Shown piece by piece: positions 23,822 through 33,427 of a DNA stretch of 64,000 bases; the first letter of the stretch is position 1; each line of letters starts with the position of its first letter. This DNA comes from JANMCE01 sp031410595 (GTDB lineage Bacteria > Actinomycetota > Acidimicrobiia > Acidimicrobiales > Ilumatobacteraceae). The notes below the pieces were generated by a model, which was not told the DNA's origin, did not search any database, and saw only the letters and a program-made list of their open reading frames with translations. Both the position numbers and the translations under genes were made by a program. The stretch is taken from positions 40,976 through 104,975 of the forward strand of contig JANNZM010000143.1 in NCBI GenBank assembly GCA_031410595.1, read 5' to 3'.

Positions 23822-26260
23822 TCAGCTGCGCAGGCGGTCGTTCGTCGGGTCGAACAGCGGCTCGGTACCAACGGTTGCCGACATCATCTTGCCGAACACT
23901 TGGATGGTGAGCTTGGTACCCGGTGCGTCGTACTCAGGCCGCACATAGGCCAGCGCGACGCTCTGTTCGAGCGTGTAGCTCCAGCCACCAGAGGTGACGA
24001 TGCCAACGTTGGTGTCGCCGTCAAACACGGTCGAGCAGAAATACGGATCAGCATCGCCGGGCTCATCAAGCGTGAGCGGCACGAAGCGCCACGTCGGCCC
24101 GGTAGCCTGCTGAGCCACGAGTGCGGCCTTGCCCACGAAGTCGGCCTTCGTCATATCGACGAAACGGTCGAGCGATGCGTCGAACGGGGTGAATCCGATC
24201 TCAAGGTCACCCTTCCAACTGCGGTAGCACTTATCGAGACGCAGACTGTCGATCGAGTAGACACCGGCGTCACGGATGCCGTGGTTTGCACCAGCCGCCA
24301 TGACTTCCGAATAGAGCGCCGGAAGCTGCTGGTCGGTGGCGTGAAGTTCCCACCCAAGCTCACCCACATAGTTCAGGCGCAGGGCACGTACCGGGCCAAC
24401 GGAGGTGTCGATCATCCGCATCGACAGCCATGGGAACGAACCGTTATCGAGTGGCGATGACGTGACCTGCGACAAGATCTCTCGCGATTTCGGACCGACG
24501 ACCGCAAGCGTTCCGTAGAGGGACGTTGTGTTGGTGACCGTGACCGAGCCATCGACAGGCAGGGTATTTTCCAAAACGTCGAGATCGTGCCACTCGGCCG
24601 TTGCCGCACCGACGGCATAGAAATGATCATCCGCGAGGCGGGTGACGGTGAACTCACTCAAGAGCTTGCCGTCGGGTAACAACGCGTAGTTTAGGCCGAC
24701 GCGACCGAGCTTGGGCAGGCGGGTACACAACAGATGATCGAGATAGGCCTCGGCCCCGGCACCGGTGATTTCGAACTTGGCGAAACCGGGCAGATCGAAC
24801 ACGGCGGCAGCATTGCGGGCGGCCTGCACCTCATTGTTCACACGGGGGCGAAAACCATTGGTCCGGAAGAACGACAGTGTGTGATCGGTAACGGTGCCTT
24901 CGGGGTCGAAGTAGGTGGCCCGCTCCCAACCGCCACGCGCCCCGAAGTATGCACCCTTGGCTTTCAACGTCTCGTAGAGCGGCGAGGTGAATGACGGTCG
25001 ACCAGCTGGGCGTTCCTCGAACAAGAAGCCCATCGCGTATTCGTTCTGGTACAACTCCTTGGCCTTGTCGACCGTGTACGAGGTGGTGGCGAACTCTTTG
25101 TAGCGACGGCGATCAACTCCCCAGATGTCCCACTCGGGACGGCCGGTAAGAATCCATTCGGCCAACAGCTTTCCGGCACCGCCGCCCTGGGTGATACCGA
25201 AGCTGAAGGTGTTGCAGTGCCAGAAATTGCGCAGGCCACGCTCGGGGCCGATGTAAGGATTGCCATCGGGCGAATACGAAATGGGCCCGTTCACCACTTT
25301 GGCGATGCCGGCGTCGCCGAGCAACGGGACGCGCTCGCCCGCATCAAGAATCTGCACTTCAAGCCGTTCGAGCTCCTCGCCCCACAGCATGTTGGCAAAC
25401 TGGTCGGGAATGCCGTCGAGCCACATCGGCGTCGACTTCCACTCATAGGGTCCCAGTAGGAAACTGCCACGCTCTTGGCGGAGGTAGTAGGAGATGTCGG
25501 GGTCACGTAGCAACGGCAGCGGGTCGTTCACCCGCTCGACCAGCTGGGGAATTTCTTCGGTGATGAAGTACTGGTGCGACATGGTCATGATGGGCAGGTG
25601 TCGCCCGATGAGCTCCATGACTTGCCCGGCGCGGTAGCCAGCGGCGTTGACGACGATCTCGCACTCGATCTCGGTCTCGACGCCATTGGCAAGGGACGTG
25701 ACCGTCCACTCATGATTGGCGTGCTGGTGCAACGCGGTGACCCGCTCGTGGCGTCGGATACGACAGCCGTGCGCACGGGCGGCCCGGGCCATGGCGTGAG
25801 TGACCTGCGATGGGTCGATGTCGCCATCGAGCGGATCCCACAATCCGCCGAGCAGATCGTGGGTTTCCATCAGCGGGTGCCGTTCTTTGAGCTCACTCGG
25901 TGAGCACACGGCGTACTCCATGCCGTTGGCCTTGGCCATCGAAGCGGCGTGACGGAACTCGGCCATGCGGTTCTCGTTGTGAGCCAGACGGATGGAGCCT
26001 GTGAGGTGGTAGTTGATGGGAAACCCCGGGTCGTTCATCAACTGGCGATAGAGCTCACCGGAATACTTCTGCATCTTCATGAGGCTCCACGATCCCGAGA
26101 ACGTGGGCATATTGCCCGCTGCGTGCCAGGTGGAACCGGAGGTCAGTTCGTCACGCTCGAGCAGCAGGACATCAGTGCAGCCCATCTTCGCCAGGTGGTA
26201 CAACGTGCTGCACCCCGCAATCCCGCCCCCGATGATGACGATGCGTGCGCGGTCACTCAT
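23822..26260 (-). CDS. FAD-dependent dimethylglycine/sarcosine dehydrogenase-type protein with GcvT domain
   Basis: An 812-residue fusion. The N-terminal DAO-type FAD domain begins IVIIGGGIAGCSTLYHLAK, with the flavinylation-region WHAAGNMPTF. The C-terminal half, from about residue 430, is a GcvT aminomethyltransferase-like domain (FAKFEITGAGAEAYLDHLL), with a glycine-cleavage T barrel at the end. Such proteins demethylate dimethylglycine, sarcosine or related methylamines and hand the C1 unit to tetrahydrofolate. The ATG follows AAAGGGGAG. It sits downstream of the ABC exporter on the same strand with a 39-nt gap. The exact methylamine cannot be read from sequence; glycine-betaine breakdown is the likely context. 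Confidence 0.88.
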   Translation of the reverse strand: MSDRARIVIIGGGIAGCSTLYHLAKMGCTDVLLLERDELTSGSTWHAAGNMPTFSGSWSLMKMQKYSGELYRQLMNDPGFPINYHLTGSIRLAHNENRMAEFRHAASMAKANGMEYAVCSPSELKERHPLMETHDLLGGLWDPLDGDIDPSQVTHAMARAARAHGCRIRRHERVTALHQHANHEWTVTSLANGVETEIECEIVVNAAGYRAGQVMELIGRHLPIMTMSHQYFITEEIPQLVERVNDPLPLLRDPDISYYLRQERGSFLLGPYEWKSTPMWLDGIPDQFANMLWGEELERLEVQILDAGERVPLLGDAGIAKVVNGPISYSPDGNPYIGPERGLRNFWHCNTFSFGITQGGGAGKLLAEWILTGRPEWDIWGVDRRRYKEFATTSYTVDKAKELYQNEYAMGFLFEERPAGRPSFTSPLYETLKAKGAYFGARGGWERATYFDPEGTVTDHTLSFFRTNGFRPRVNNEVQAARNAAAVFDLPGFAKFEITGAGAEAYLDHLLCTRLPKLGRVGLNYALLPDGKLLSEFTVTRLADDHFYAVGAATAEWHDLDVLENTLPVDGSVTVTNTTSLYGTLAVVGPKSREILSQVTSSPLDNGSFPWLSMRMIDTSVGPVRALRLNYVGELGWELHATDQQLPALYSEVMAAGANHGIRDAGVYSIDSLRLDKCYRSWKGDLEIGFTPFDASLDRFVDMTKADFVGKAALVAQQATGPTWRFVPLTLDEPGDADPYFCSTVFDGDTNVGIVTSGGWSYTLEQSVALAYVRPEYDAPGTKLTIQVFGKMMSATVGTEPLFDPTNDRLRS

Positions 26261-26299
26261 GGCTCCCCTTTAGTTGGACTAACAGCTACGTAAGACTCC

Positions 26300-29200
26300 C
26301 TAGCTTACGGTCTTCTCGGCTGGCCGTCCGGTGGCGAAGTCGTCCCACAGCGCCCGATACGCGCCCCCTTGAGCCAGGAGCTCGTCATGCGGACCAGACT
26401 GCACCATGCGACCACCATCGACCACGAAGATGCGGTCAGCCGATGCGGCGGTGGTCAAACGATGGGCGACCAGCAGCGTGGTGCGCCCTTGCGCAGTCGC
26501 GTGCATGGCCCGTTGCACGCGGGCTTCAGTGGCCAGGTCGAGCTGCGATGTTGCTTCGTCGAGCAACAAGATGGCCGGGTTCACCAGCAACGCCCGGGCC
26601 AGGGCAATCAACTGGCGTTGGCCCGACGCCAGTGACCGACCGCGCTCGCTGACCGCCGTGCGGTAGCCCTGCGGCAACGACGCCACAAAGTCATGGGCAC
26701 CAACGGCGCGCGCCGCTGCCTCCACGTCGGCATCGGTGGCATTTTCGGCGCCGTACGCAATGTTGTCGCGCACGGTTCCCGTGAACAGAAAAGCTTCCTG
26801 GGGAACCACGCCGAGGTTTCTGCGGTACGCACCCAGTTCAAGCGAGCGCAGATCAATTCCGTCGATGAGTATCCGCCCCGACGCAGGGTCGTAGTAGCGG
26901 GCGACCAGCTTCACGATGGTCGACTTACCTGCCCCCGTCTCCCCCACCAGTGCCACAGTCTCACCCGGTCGAATGTGCATGGTGACGCCCGACAGAGCGT
27001 CACCAACGCCACCGTCGTAGCGGAACGACACGTCTTCGAACGTCACATCACCGGTGATGACCGATGGGGAGATCGGATGGGCAGCCGGCGGTGTGGCCGA
27101 CGGAGTCGACAGCAGCTCACCGATTCGGGACGTGGAGACCGACGCCTGCTGCCAGGTATCGAAAACCTGCGAGAGCTGCTGAATAGGCGAAAAGAACTGA
27201 CCCACGTACAAGATGAACGCCACCACCACGGCGGCGGAGACCGTGCCACGGGCCGTCAACGCTGCGCCCGCACCAAGCACCAGCACACCCGTGAGATCGC
27301 CAAGCACGTTCACCAGTGGAAAGAAGACCGAGATGAGCCGTTGCGAGCTGAGACGAGCATTTCGATACGCGCCGTTGACCGATCGGAAACCGCCGATGTT
27401 GCGGTCCTGCCGCACCGACGCCTGCGTCAGCCTTACGCCCGCCAGGCTCTCCTGAAGGTTCGCGTTCACCGTTGCAATGGCATCGCGTGATCGGTCGTAC
27501 GCACCCCGGGCCCGACGCTGAAACCACACCGTGGCGATCACGAGCGGCGGAATCATGGCCGCGGTCACCAGTGCCAATGGCGGCGACAACACCACGAGAA
27601 AAACAAAGACTCCAACGCACGTCAGCCCACCAACGATGGCAGTCACCAGTCCGGTCTGAATCAACTGAGAGAGCGACTCGACATCAGTGGTCATGCGGGT
27701 CATGATGCGACCGTCCAACTCGCGGTCGTAGTAGTCGAGCGACAGCCGCTGCAGATGTCCGAAGATGGTGAGGCGCAATGAGTAGAGCACGCTCTCGGAG
27801 GTACGGCCCGTGACGAGGGTGTAGCCCCACGTGACAACCGCATCAAGCAGCACCGCAGCCAGAAACAGCAAGGCCGAGCCGAACAGCAGCGACTGGTTAC
27901 CGAGGCGCACGCCTTGGTCGAGCCCACGTCGAATAAGGAACGGTCCGGTGAGCGTCAGGAGTGCGTCGGCAACCACCAGCGCGAACCCGAATGTCAGCCG
28001 TCCGCGCCACGGTCGAAGATAGTCCAGAATGCGAAACGGCGAGGGAGGAGCGGCAGTCGCCAAGGCATCGTCCACATCGGGAAGGTCCACAACCGGTGGT
28101 AGCGTTTCCAGCCGCGCCAGCAGCTCTGGCGTGGCCGACAGAGCCCCCATCCCCCCGGCTCCAGGAGGCCCCTGGCGTTGTGGTGCCGTCTCGATTATCG
28201 CCACGGGAACGTGGTCGTCAGGCTCCGGCCATGCTGCGATCGTTTTGCCGTCAACCAGCGGCCCGCTGTTGACCATGGCTGTGTTGTCTTCGTCGCCTTC
28301 GGCTCCTTCGCCCGGCCCGGCCAACAGGCTCCGATACAGCGCTGACGATACGAGAAGTTCCTCGTGGGTACCGTCGGCCACGGAGCGCCCTTTGTCGATG
28401 ACGACGATGCGATCTGCCAATCGGAGGGTTGATCGACGGTGCGCTACGAGGATGGTGGTTCGGCCCTGCATGATCGTGCTCAGCGTGTCGTGGATGGCTT
28501 CTTCGGTCGTTGCATCCACCGATGATGTTGCGTCGTCAAGCACGAGGATGCGCGGGTCACCCAGGATGGCCCGGGCTAACGCAACACGCTGCCGCTGGCC
28601 CCCCGAAATGGTGACGCCGCGTTCGCCAACCACCGTCTCGTATCCTTCGGGCAGCGCCGTCACGAAGTCGTGAGCGCCAGCTGCCTTGGCCGCTGCCTCG
28701 ACCTCAGGCTGCGTGGCGTCGGGTCGGGCGTAGGCAATGTTGGCCCGGACCGTGTCCGAGAACAAAAACGCCTCCTCAAACGCAACCCCGACCTGATGTC
28801 GCAGCGAGTCGAGGGTGATGTCTCGCACGTCAACCCCATCGATCGTGATGCGGCCCGATGTCGCGTCATAGAACCGCGGCAGCAGCGCCGTCACCGTCGA
28901 CTTGCCCGAGCCACTGGCACCGACCAGCGCCACGATCTCGCCGGCCCGAACGTGCAGGTCGAATCCGTCAAGCACCGGCTGCTTCAACGAGTACCCGAAC
29001 CTCACACCTTCGAATTGAACGTCGCCTCGCACGGTCGGCAGCACGACGGCGTCGGCGTGTTCGATCACGCGCGGCGTGGCGTCCAAAACATCGAGCACCC
29101 GCTCGGCTCCGGCCCGGGCCTGCTGCGAAGTGGCGAACACGACACTCATCATCCGCACGGGCGCCACGAGCTGGACGAGGTAGGTGGAGAACGCCAGGAA

Positions 29201-30055
29201 CGTGCCCAGGCTAAGGCGACCGTGTATTGACAGCCAGCCGCCCAACGCCAGCACGGCCACTTGGGCCAGGACGGGCACCGTGGCCAACCCGGCGGTGTAT
29301 TTCGACTGCAGCTTGACGAGCCGAACACGCGAGCCGAAGAGGTTCTTGGCTGCCGACGCCAGTCGGCGCTGCTCGCGATCCTCCTGTCCGAAACCTTTCA
29401 CCACCCGCACGCCCGTCACAGCCTCGTCGACCACTCCCGCCACTTCACCGGCCCGCTGCTGCGCGTGCCACGTCGCCGGGAACACCAGGCCTCGCATCCG
29501 CATCGACAGCACCAACAGAATCGGCAACGTCACCAGCGTCACCAGCGTGAGCAACGGCGAGAGAATCACCATGACCACGAGCGCGACGATGAGCAACACC
29601 AGGTTCCCAACCACGATCGGCAAGAAGCCGAGCAGCGTCTGCAACAGGCCAAGATCAGACGATGCACGCGACACCAGTTGTCCCGTTTGCAGCTTGTCAT
29701 GCCCGGCAAAATCGAGTCGTTGCAGCCGTTCGTAGATGGCATTCCGCAAATCGAATTGCACCTCCAGGCTCACTCGCCCACCGACCCACCGTCGCACGTA
29801 AGCGCAGGCAAACGTGAAGAGTGATGCAACCGCTAAGACGATCAGGAGCGGCCATACCGGACGGCGGTGAGCCACGATCACATCGTCAATTACCAGCCGT
29901 TCCACCACCGGCACCAGCGCATAGATGCCCTGCCCGGCAACCGAGACCCCGAACGCAATCAGCGCATCACGCTTGTGCGCCGCCACGAACGGCCACAACC
30001 GCTTGATCCATCCGCCGCTGCCAATCGGAGCTGGCTCCAGCGGTCGAGATTCCAT
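26300..30055 (-). CDS. Fused four-domain ABC exporter (TMD-NBD-TMD-NBD)
   Basis: A 1251-residue protein containing two complete ABC exporter half-transporters, with the linker near residues 575-680. NBD1 has Walker A GASGSGKST (about 379-387), signature ISGGQ, Walker B ILVLDDATS with Asp instead of the catalytic Glu, and Glu rather than Gln in the Q-loop (VAFEEAFLF). NBD2 has Walker A GETGAGKST, VPQEAFLF, ILLLDEATS, and a weakened signature LASGQ. In a head-to-tail dimer the NBD1 Walker motifs pair with the NBD2 signature, so one site is degenerate and one canonical, as in heterodimeric exporters. The start at ATG 30055 is set by a -10 TAGTGT with a 7-nt gap. Cargo unknown (lipid or drug type). 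Confidence 0.92.
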   Translation of the reverse strand: MESRPLEPAPIGSGGWIKRLWPFVAAHKRDALIAFGVSVAGQGIYALVPVVERLVIDDVIVAHRRPVWPLLIVLAVASLFTFACAYVRRWVGGRVSLEVQFDLRNAIYERLQRLDFAGHDKLQTGQLVSRASSDLGLLQTLLGFLPIVVGNLVLLIVALVVMVILSPLLTLVTLVTLPILLVLSMRMRGLVFPATWHAQQRAGEVAGVVDEAVTGVRVVKGFGQEDREQRRLASAAKNLFGSRVRLVKLQSKYTAGLATVPVLAQVAVLALGGWLSIHGRLSLGTFLAFSTYLVQLVAPVRMMSVVFATSQQARAGAERVLDVLDATPRVIEHADAVVLPTVRGDVQFEGVRFGYSLKQPVLDGFDLHVRAGEIVALVGASGSGKSTVTALLPRFYDATSGRITIDGVDVRDITLDSLRHQVGVAFEEAFLFSDTVRANIAYARPDATQPEVEAAAKAAGAHDFVTALPEGYETVVGERGVTISGGQRQRVALARAILGDPRILVLDDATSSVDATTEEAIHDTLSTIMQGRTTILVAHRRSTLRLADRIVVIDKGRSVADGTHEELLVSSALYRSLLAGPGEGAEGDEDNTAMVNSGPLVDGKTIAAWPEPDDHVPVAIIETAPQRQGPPGAGGMGALSATPELLARLETLPPVVDLPDVDDALATAAPPSPFRILDYLRPWRGRLTFGFALVVADALLTLTGPFLIRRGLDQGVRLGNQSLLFGSALLFLAAVLLDAVVTWGYTLVTGRTSESVLYSLRLTIFGHLQRLSLDYYDRELDGRIMTRMTTDVESLSQLIQTGLVTAIVGGLTCVGVFVFLVVLSPPLALVTAAMIPPLVIATVWFQRRARGAYDRSRDAIATVNANLQESLAGVRLTQASVRQDRNIGGFRSVNGAYRNARLSSQRLISVFFPLVNVLGDLTGVLVLGAGAALTARGTVSAAVVVAFILYVGQFFSPIQQLSQVFDTWQQASVSTSRIGELLSTPSATPPAAHPISPSVITGDVTFEDVSFRYDGGVGDALSGVTMHIRPGETVALVGETGAGKSTIVKLVARYYDPASGRILIDGIDLRSLELGAYRRNLGVVPQEAFLFTGTVRDNIAYGAENATDADVEAAARAVGAHDFVASLPQGYRTAVSERGRSLASGQRQLIALARALLVNPAILLLDEATSQLDLATEARVQRAMHATAQGRTTLLVAHRLTTAASADRIFVVDGGRMVQSGPHDELLAQGGAYRALWDDFATGRPAEKTVS

Positions 30056-30227
30056 CGCCGCCACACTACGCCGGGGCGCATCACACGCTCGGTGCAGTCG
30101 GTGCCTCTTGCCGACAGTCTACGCGGGTACTGCGCCGTAGCGAGCGAGCCGGAGGTTGTTGCTGACCGTTCCGTGGGCAAGGAGTCGCGTGGCTCGACCT
30201 GACCGGAGCGGCTGGTGCGGCTGCGCG

Positions 30228-30534
30228 ATGATCTTCTTCATGACGACGAATTATGATCGGGCCTTCGCTCCGCACCCCGCCGTCTTTGAGGCATGGGGGC
30301 AGCTGAACGCAGCAATCAAGTCCAGCATGGACGCGCGCCGCTACGAACTCGCAACGTTGGCGGCAGCGCTAGCGCTGCGATCGAGCTATTGCAGCCTCGC
30401 CCATGGGAAAGTGCTCGGGGAGCAGTTCGGCGAGCCGGTCGTCGACATCGTGCATAACCGATTACCTCGACCTGGACCATGACATGCAAACGGCTTTGGT
30501 TGTGGGCCGCGCGATCGAACAACGACTGTCCTGA
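30228..30534 (+). pseudogene. Carboxymuconolactone decarboxylase / AhpD-like remnant
   Basis: The middle of an AhpD-like peroxidase-type protein is clear: RRYELATLAAALALRSSYCS followed by LAHGK, with the active CxxxH. The reading frame then meets a stop at 30480-30482. In the +1 frame, 30454-30534 encode YLDLDHDMQTALVVGRAIEQ..., which matches the way I recall these proteins ending (…L…VGR.I). The stretch that should lie between the CxxxH helix and this tail is missing, and the N-terminal 30 or so residues before NYDRAF are absent. I read it as a deleted, frameshifted remnant rather than an active gene. Confidence 0.7.
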
Positions 30535-30585
30535 CGTTGTGGCAGTGGGAGAGCCGGACGCCGATCGACCCTCACACTCCCGAAC

Positions 30586-31206
30586 CTAGGTCAGGCGCTT
30601 CGAGCGGAACAGAGCAGCCAGTCGCGTCGAGAGCGCGCCAAAGATGCAACCGAGAAACAGCGTGGCCAACACGCTTACATACACGATGCTGTAGGGACGG
30701 GCGAGGATGTCACTGATGCCGCTCGACGCGAAATCGGCAACGCTCTGCTTCTGCTCGACGGGTTCGAGACCCTGTACCCCGGTCATGATCCACCAGAACA
30801 CCACGCACGCAAACGCCCCGAATGTGGCCGGTACGAAGTACCAATCGCCAAGGAAGACCGAGCAGACGAGCAGCGCGGCGAGGATCGCGATCCACAAACC
30901 AATGCCCCGATAGTCGGACAGGCCAGCGGTCTTGACCGCCAACACCATGGTGGCCATACCGGCCGTTGCGCCAACAATGCACGCCACCACAACCTTGCGA
31001 AACGCGAGCGGGTTTCCGCCGGCCGCGAAATAGCAGGCCCACGCCACAAATCCAACGGGTGGCACCAGCTGTACGCGAATGGGCACCACGCCGTGGCCCG
31101 CTATGAACCAGTGAAATCGCACGTTCAGGGCAAGTTCCATGTAGATCAGAGAAAGCAACCCGACCGCCATCGCGATCGGAAACAGACCTCTAACTCTGTC
31201 CGCCAT
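30586..31206 (-). CDS. DUF1097-like multi-span membrane protein
   Basis: A 206-residue inner-membrane protein with about six predicted spans. One segment (VGFVAWACYFAAGGNPLAFR) resembles the conserved region of DUF1097 (E. coli YcdZ-like) proteins. The ATG at 31206 follows AAAGGCGTG, a reasonable ribosome-binding site, and upstream in-frame codons lack hydrophobic or family character. The role of the family is unknown. It is preceded on the same strand by a methyltransferase 153 nt away; that gap shows no gene. Confidence 0.7.
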   Translation of the reverse strand: MADRVRGLFPIAMAVGLLSLIYMELALNVRFHWFIAGHGVVPIRVQLVPPVGFVAWACYFAAGGNPLAFRKVVVACIVGATAGMATMVLAVKTAGLSDYRGIGLWIAILAALLVCSVFLGDWYFVPATFGAFACVVFWWIMTGVQGLEPVEQKQSVADFASSGISDILARPYSIVYVSVLATLFLGCIFGALSTRLAALFRSKRLT

Positions 31207-31359
31207 CACGCCTTTGACTCTCCGCAGTCCATCGCCATCCGCGCGTCGTCGACACATTCGTCTTCGTCATCAAACCCCACTTGAGGAAACTGCAACACGA
31301 CCCCCCGGACGTGTGTGACGACACTAACACCCCTGGTGAGGTCGCTCCATAAATTGATG

Positions 31360-32025
31360 TTAAACCGACATGATGCGACGAAAGATGCAGATACGACCGT
31401 CGGTGGTCGGTGAAGTCGCGTAGAACGGCACGGCAGTCATCTCTATGAGTTCCAGTCGACCGGCGTGTTGGAGGCGATCGAACGCGTCGGCGAATCCGGA
31501 TGTCTGCCACACGGCGTCGTGGACCGAGACAGCAAGGAACCCGCCTACGCAAAGTACGCGTAGCAGCTCATCGAGGCACTCCGCATCGACGTGACCGCTC
31601 GTGAAGGTGCCGGTACACACCACCGCTTCGTAGCGGCAGTCACTCGACTCGAGTGTCAGGGACAAATCGGCTATGGCCAATCGTTGATAGATGCCACGTC
31701 GTTGGGCCTGCGCAACCATTGCTCCGGACAGGTCGATACCCTCGAGTCGGGAGAATCCGTGCTTGACCAACTCGACGCCTACAAGTCCGGTGCCACACCC
31801 GACATCGAGCGCAAGCGCATCACGCCACGGAACGACTGCTGCAAACCGATCAGCGAATATGGCCGGCAAGGTATAGCCAAGACCTGAGACCATGGTGTTG
31901 TCGTAGGTCTCGGCCCATTCGGCGTACAACTCCTGGCCGTCGTGCTGGTCACGAATCGTGTAGGCGCGTCGAAGCAGGGCCGCATCGTGCTCGCCGACAT
32001 CAGGCGGAATGAGTCCATCGGTCAC
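31360..32025 (-). CDS. Class I SAM-dependent methyltransferase
   Basis: A 221-residue methyltransferase. It has the N-terminal YAEWAETYDNTM substrate-binding helix, motif I LDVGCGTGLVGVELVKHG near residue 75, and EGIDLSGAMV at the adenosine-binding acidic strand. The WAETYDN segment and layout resemble Williams-Beuren syndrome-type/ubiquinone-like small-molecule methyltransferases. The GTG start has a leaderless promoter (TAAGCT, 6-nt gap). It is divergent from the hut genes with a short shared promoter region. Acceptor unknown. Confidence 0.85.
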   Translation of the reverse strand: MTDGLIPPDVGEHDAALLRRAYTIRDQHDGQELYAEWAETYDNTMVSGLGYTLPAIFADRFAAVVPWRDALALDVGCGTGLVGVELVKHGFSRLEGIDLSGAMVAQAQRRGIYQRLAIADLSLTLESSDCRYEAVVCTGTFTSGHVDAECLDELLRVLCVGGFLAVSVHDAVWQTSGFADAFDRLQHAGRLELIEMTAVPFYATSPTTDGRICIFRRIMSV

Positions 32026-32090
32026 AGTCGAAGCTTACGTAGCCATGACGCACTACGAGGAGGAAAGTACCGTGACCTAACGTGCAGGCT

Positions 32091-32123
32091 ATGGACGTAC
32101 ACATCCTCAACGTCGGACCATGA
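32091..32123 (+). CDS. Possible 10-codon leader ORF coupled to hutF
   Basis: A -10 hexamer TAACGT (32078-32083) lies 7 nt before an ATG at 32091 that opens MDVHILNVGP and a stop. The stop TGA overlaps the hutF ATG (ATGA, 32120-32123). The hutF ATG itself has no ribosome-binding site and no adjacent -10, so translation through this tiny ORF followed by reinitiation would explain its start. The peptide contains one His (codon 4), not a run as in classical attenuators. Real as a sequence arrangement; its use is inference. Confidence 0.45.
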   Translation: MDVHILNVGP

Positions 32124-33427
32124 TCACGCTGTGGTGTGAGCTCGCGTGGCTCGGTGGCGAGCATGCTGCGCAGGGCGTGGTAATCGAGATCGTCGGTGAT
32201 CGCATCCACTCGGTCACGCCCGGCGCGGCGAGCGCGCCCGACGGGAGCCAGCGCTTGACCGGCCTCACCATGCCGGGGTTCGCCAACGCGCACAGCCACG
32301 CGTTTCACCGAGCCTTGCGCGGCCGCACCCACGGCGGCGCCGGCACCTTTTGGACCTGGCGCGATGTGATGTATGAGGTGGCCTCCGCGCTGGACCCCGA
32401 TGGCTACTACCGGCTGGCCCGAGCGGTGTACGGCGAAATGGTGCTGGCCGGATTCACGTCGGTGGGCGAATTCCACTACCTCCATCACGGTCCCGGCGGC
32501 GTGCTTTACGCCAACCCGAACGCCATGGGCGAGTCGTTGATCGCAGCCGCTCACGATGCCGGGATACGGCTGACGCTGCTCGACACCTGCTATCTGCACG
32601 GCGGCATAGGTACCGATCTGAACGCGGTGCAACAACGATTCGCCGACGCCGATGTCGACGCCTGGTGCAGCCGCGTTGCCGCCCTGTCGGACGGGCCAGG
32701 TGTGCGCATCGGCGCCGCCGTGCACTCGGTACGCGCCTGCACGCCGCAAGAGATCGGCGAGGTCGCGTCGTGGGCGTTGGGGCGGCCGTTGCACACCCAT
32801 GTCAGCGAACAGCCGGCCGAGAACCAGGCGTGTCTCGACGCGTACCGGCAGACACCAGTCGGTGTGCTGGTCGACGCCGGGGCCGTTTCGCCTCAGTTCT
32901 CCGCCATCCACGCCACCCATCTCACCGATGCCGACATTGCTGCGCTGGGCGGAGCGACCGTGTGTTTCTGTCCGACAACCGAGCGCGATCTGGCCGATGG
33001 CATCGGACCGGCCCGACGGTTGCTGGATGCGGGCGCGGCCCTCTCCATCGGGTCGGATTCGCATGCCGTCATTGACCCGTTCGAAGAGACACGGGCCATC
33101 GAGCTGAACGAGCGGCTTCATCGTGGTGCTCGCGGCAGCATCGATGTCGCCGGCCTGCTCGACGCAGCGACCAGTGCCGGTCACCGCAGTATCGGTTGGG
33201 AGGACGCCGGCATCATTGCCCCCGGCGCGCTGGCCGACCTTGTGACGGTCTCGCTCGGCTCGGTTCGCTTAGCCGGAACCCGGCCGGACGATGCGCTCGC
33301 GGCCGTGGTTTTCGGCGCCGCCCCGGCCGACGTCACCCACGTCATGATTGATGGTCGCGCCATCGTGGTCGACGGACGACACCATTCAATCGATGTTGCA
33401 GTCGAACTGGCCACGGTGCTTTCGTGA
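32120..33427 (+). CDS. hutF: Formimidoylglutamate deiminase
   Basis: A 435-residue amidohydrolase of the HutF type, converting N-formimino-L-glutamate to N-formyl-L-glutamate and ammonia in the five-step histidine pathway. It has the zinc-binding MPGFANAHSHAFHRALRG near residue 55, HSVRACTPQEI and HTHVSEQPAENQAC in the barrel, and the late GSDSHAVIDPFEE. Length matches the family. It overlaps hutI by 4 nt (GTGA) and may be translated by reinitiation from the short ORF ending at its ATG. No hutH, hutU or hutG is in the window. Confidence 0.9.
   Translation: MITLWCELAWLGGEHAAQGVVIEIVGDRIHSVTPGAASAPDGSQRLTGLTMPGFANAHSHAFHRALRGRTHGGAGTFWTWRDVMYEVASALDPDGYYRLARAVYGEMVLAGFTSVGEFHYLHHGPGGVLYANPNAMGESLIAAAHDAGIRLTLLDTCYLHGGIGTDLNAVQQRFADADVDAWCSRVAALSDGPGVRIGAAVHSVRACTPQEIGEVASWALGRPLHTHVSEQPAENQACLDAYRQTPVGVLVDAGAVSPQFSAIHATHLTDADIAALGGATVCFCPTTERDLADGIGPARRLLDAGAALSIGSDSHAVIDPFEETRAIELNERLHRGARGSIDVAGLLDAATSAGHRSIGWEDAGIIAPGALADLVTVSLGSVRLAGTRPDDALAAVVFGAAPADVTHVMIDGRAIVVDGRHHSIDVAVELATVLS

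Noticed and set aside
26289..26309. CGTAAG-9-CTTACG inverted repeat at the end of the ABC exporter gene
   Set aside because: Only 6 bp with a 9-nt loop and no T-run; too weak for a terminator call.
32000..33184. Long minus-strand open frame opposite hutF
   Set aside because: High-GC shadow of hutF; no recognisable motifs.
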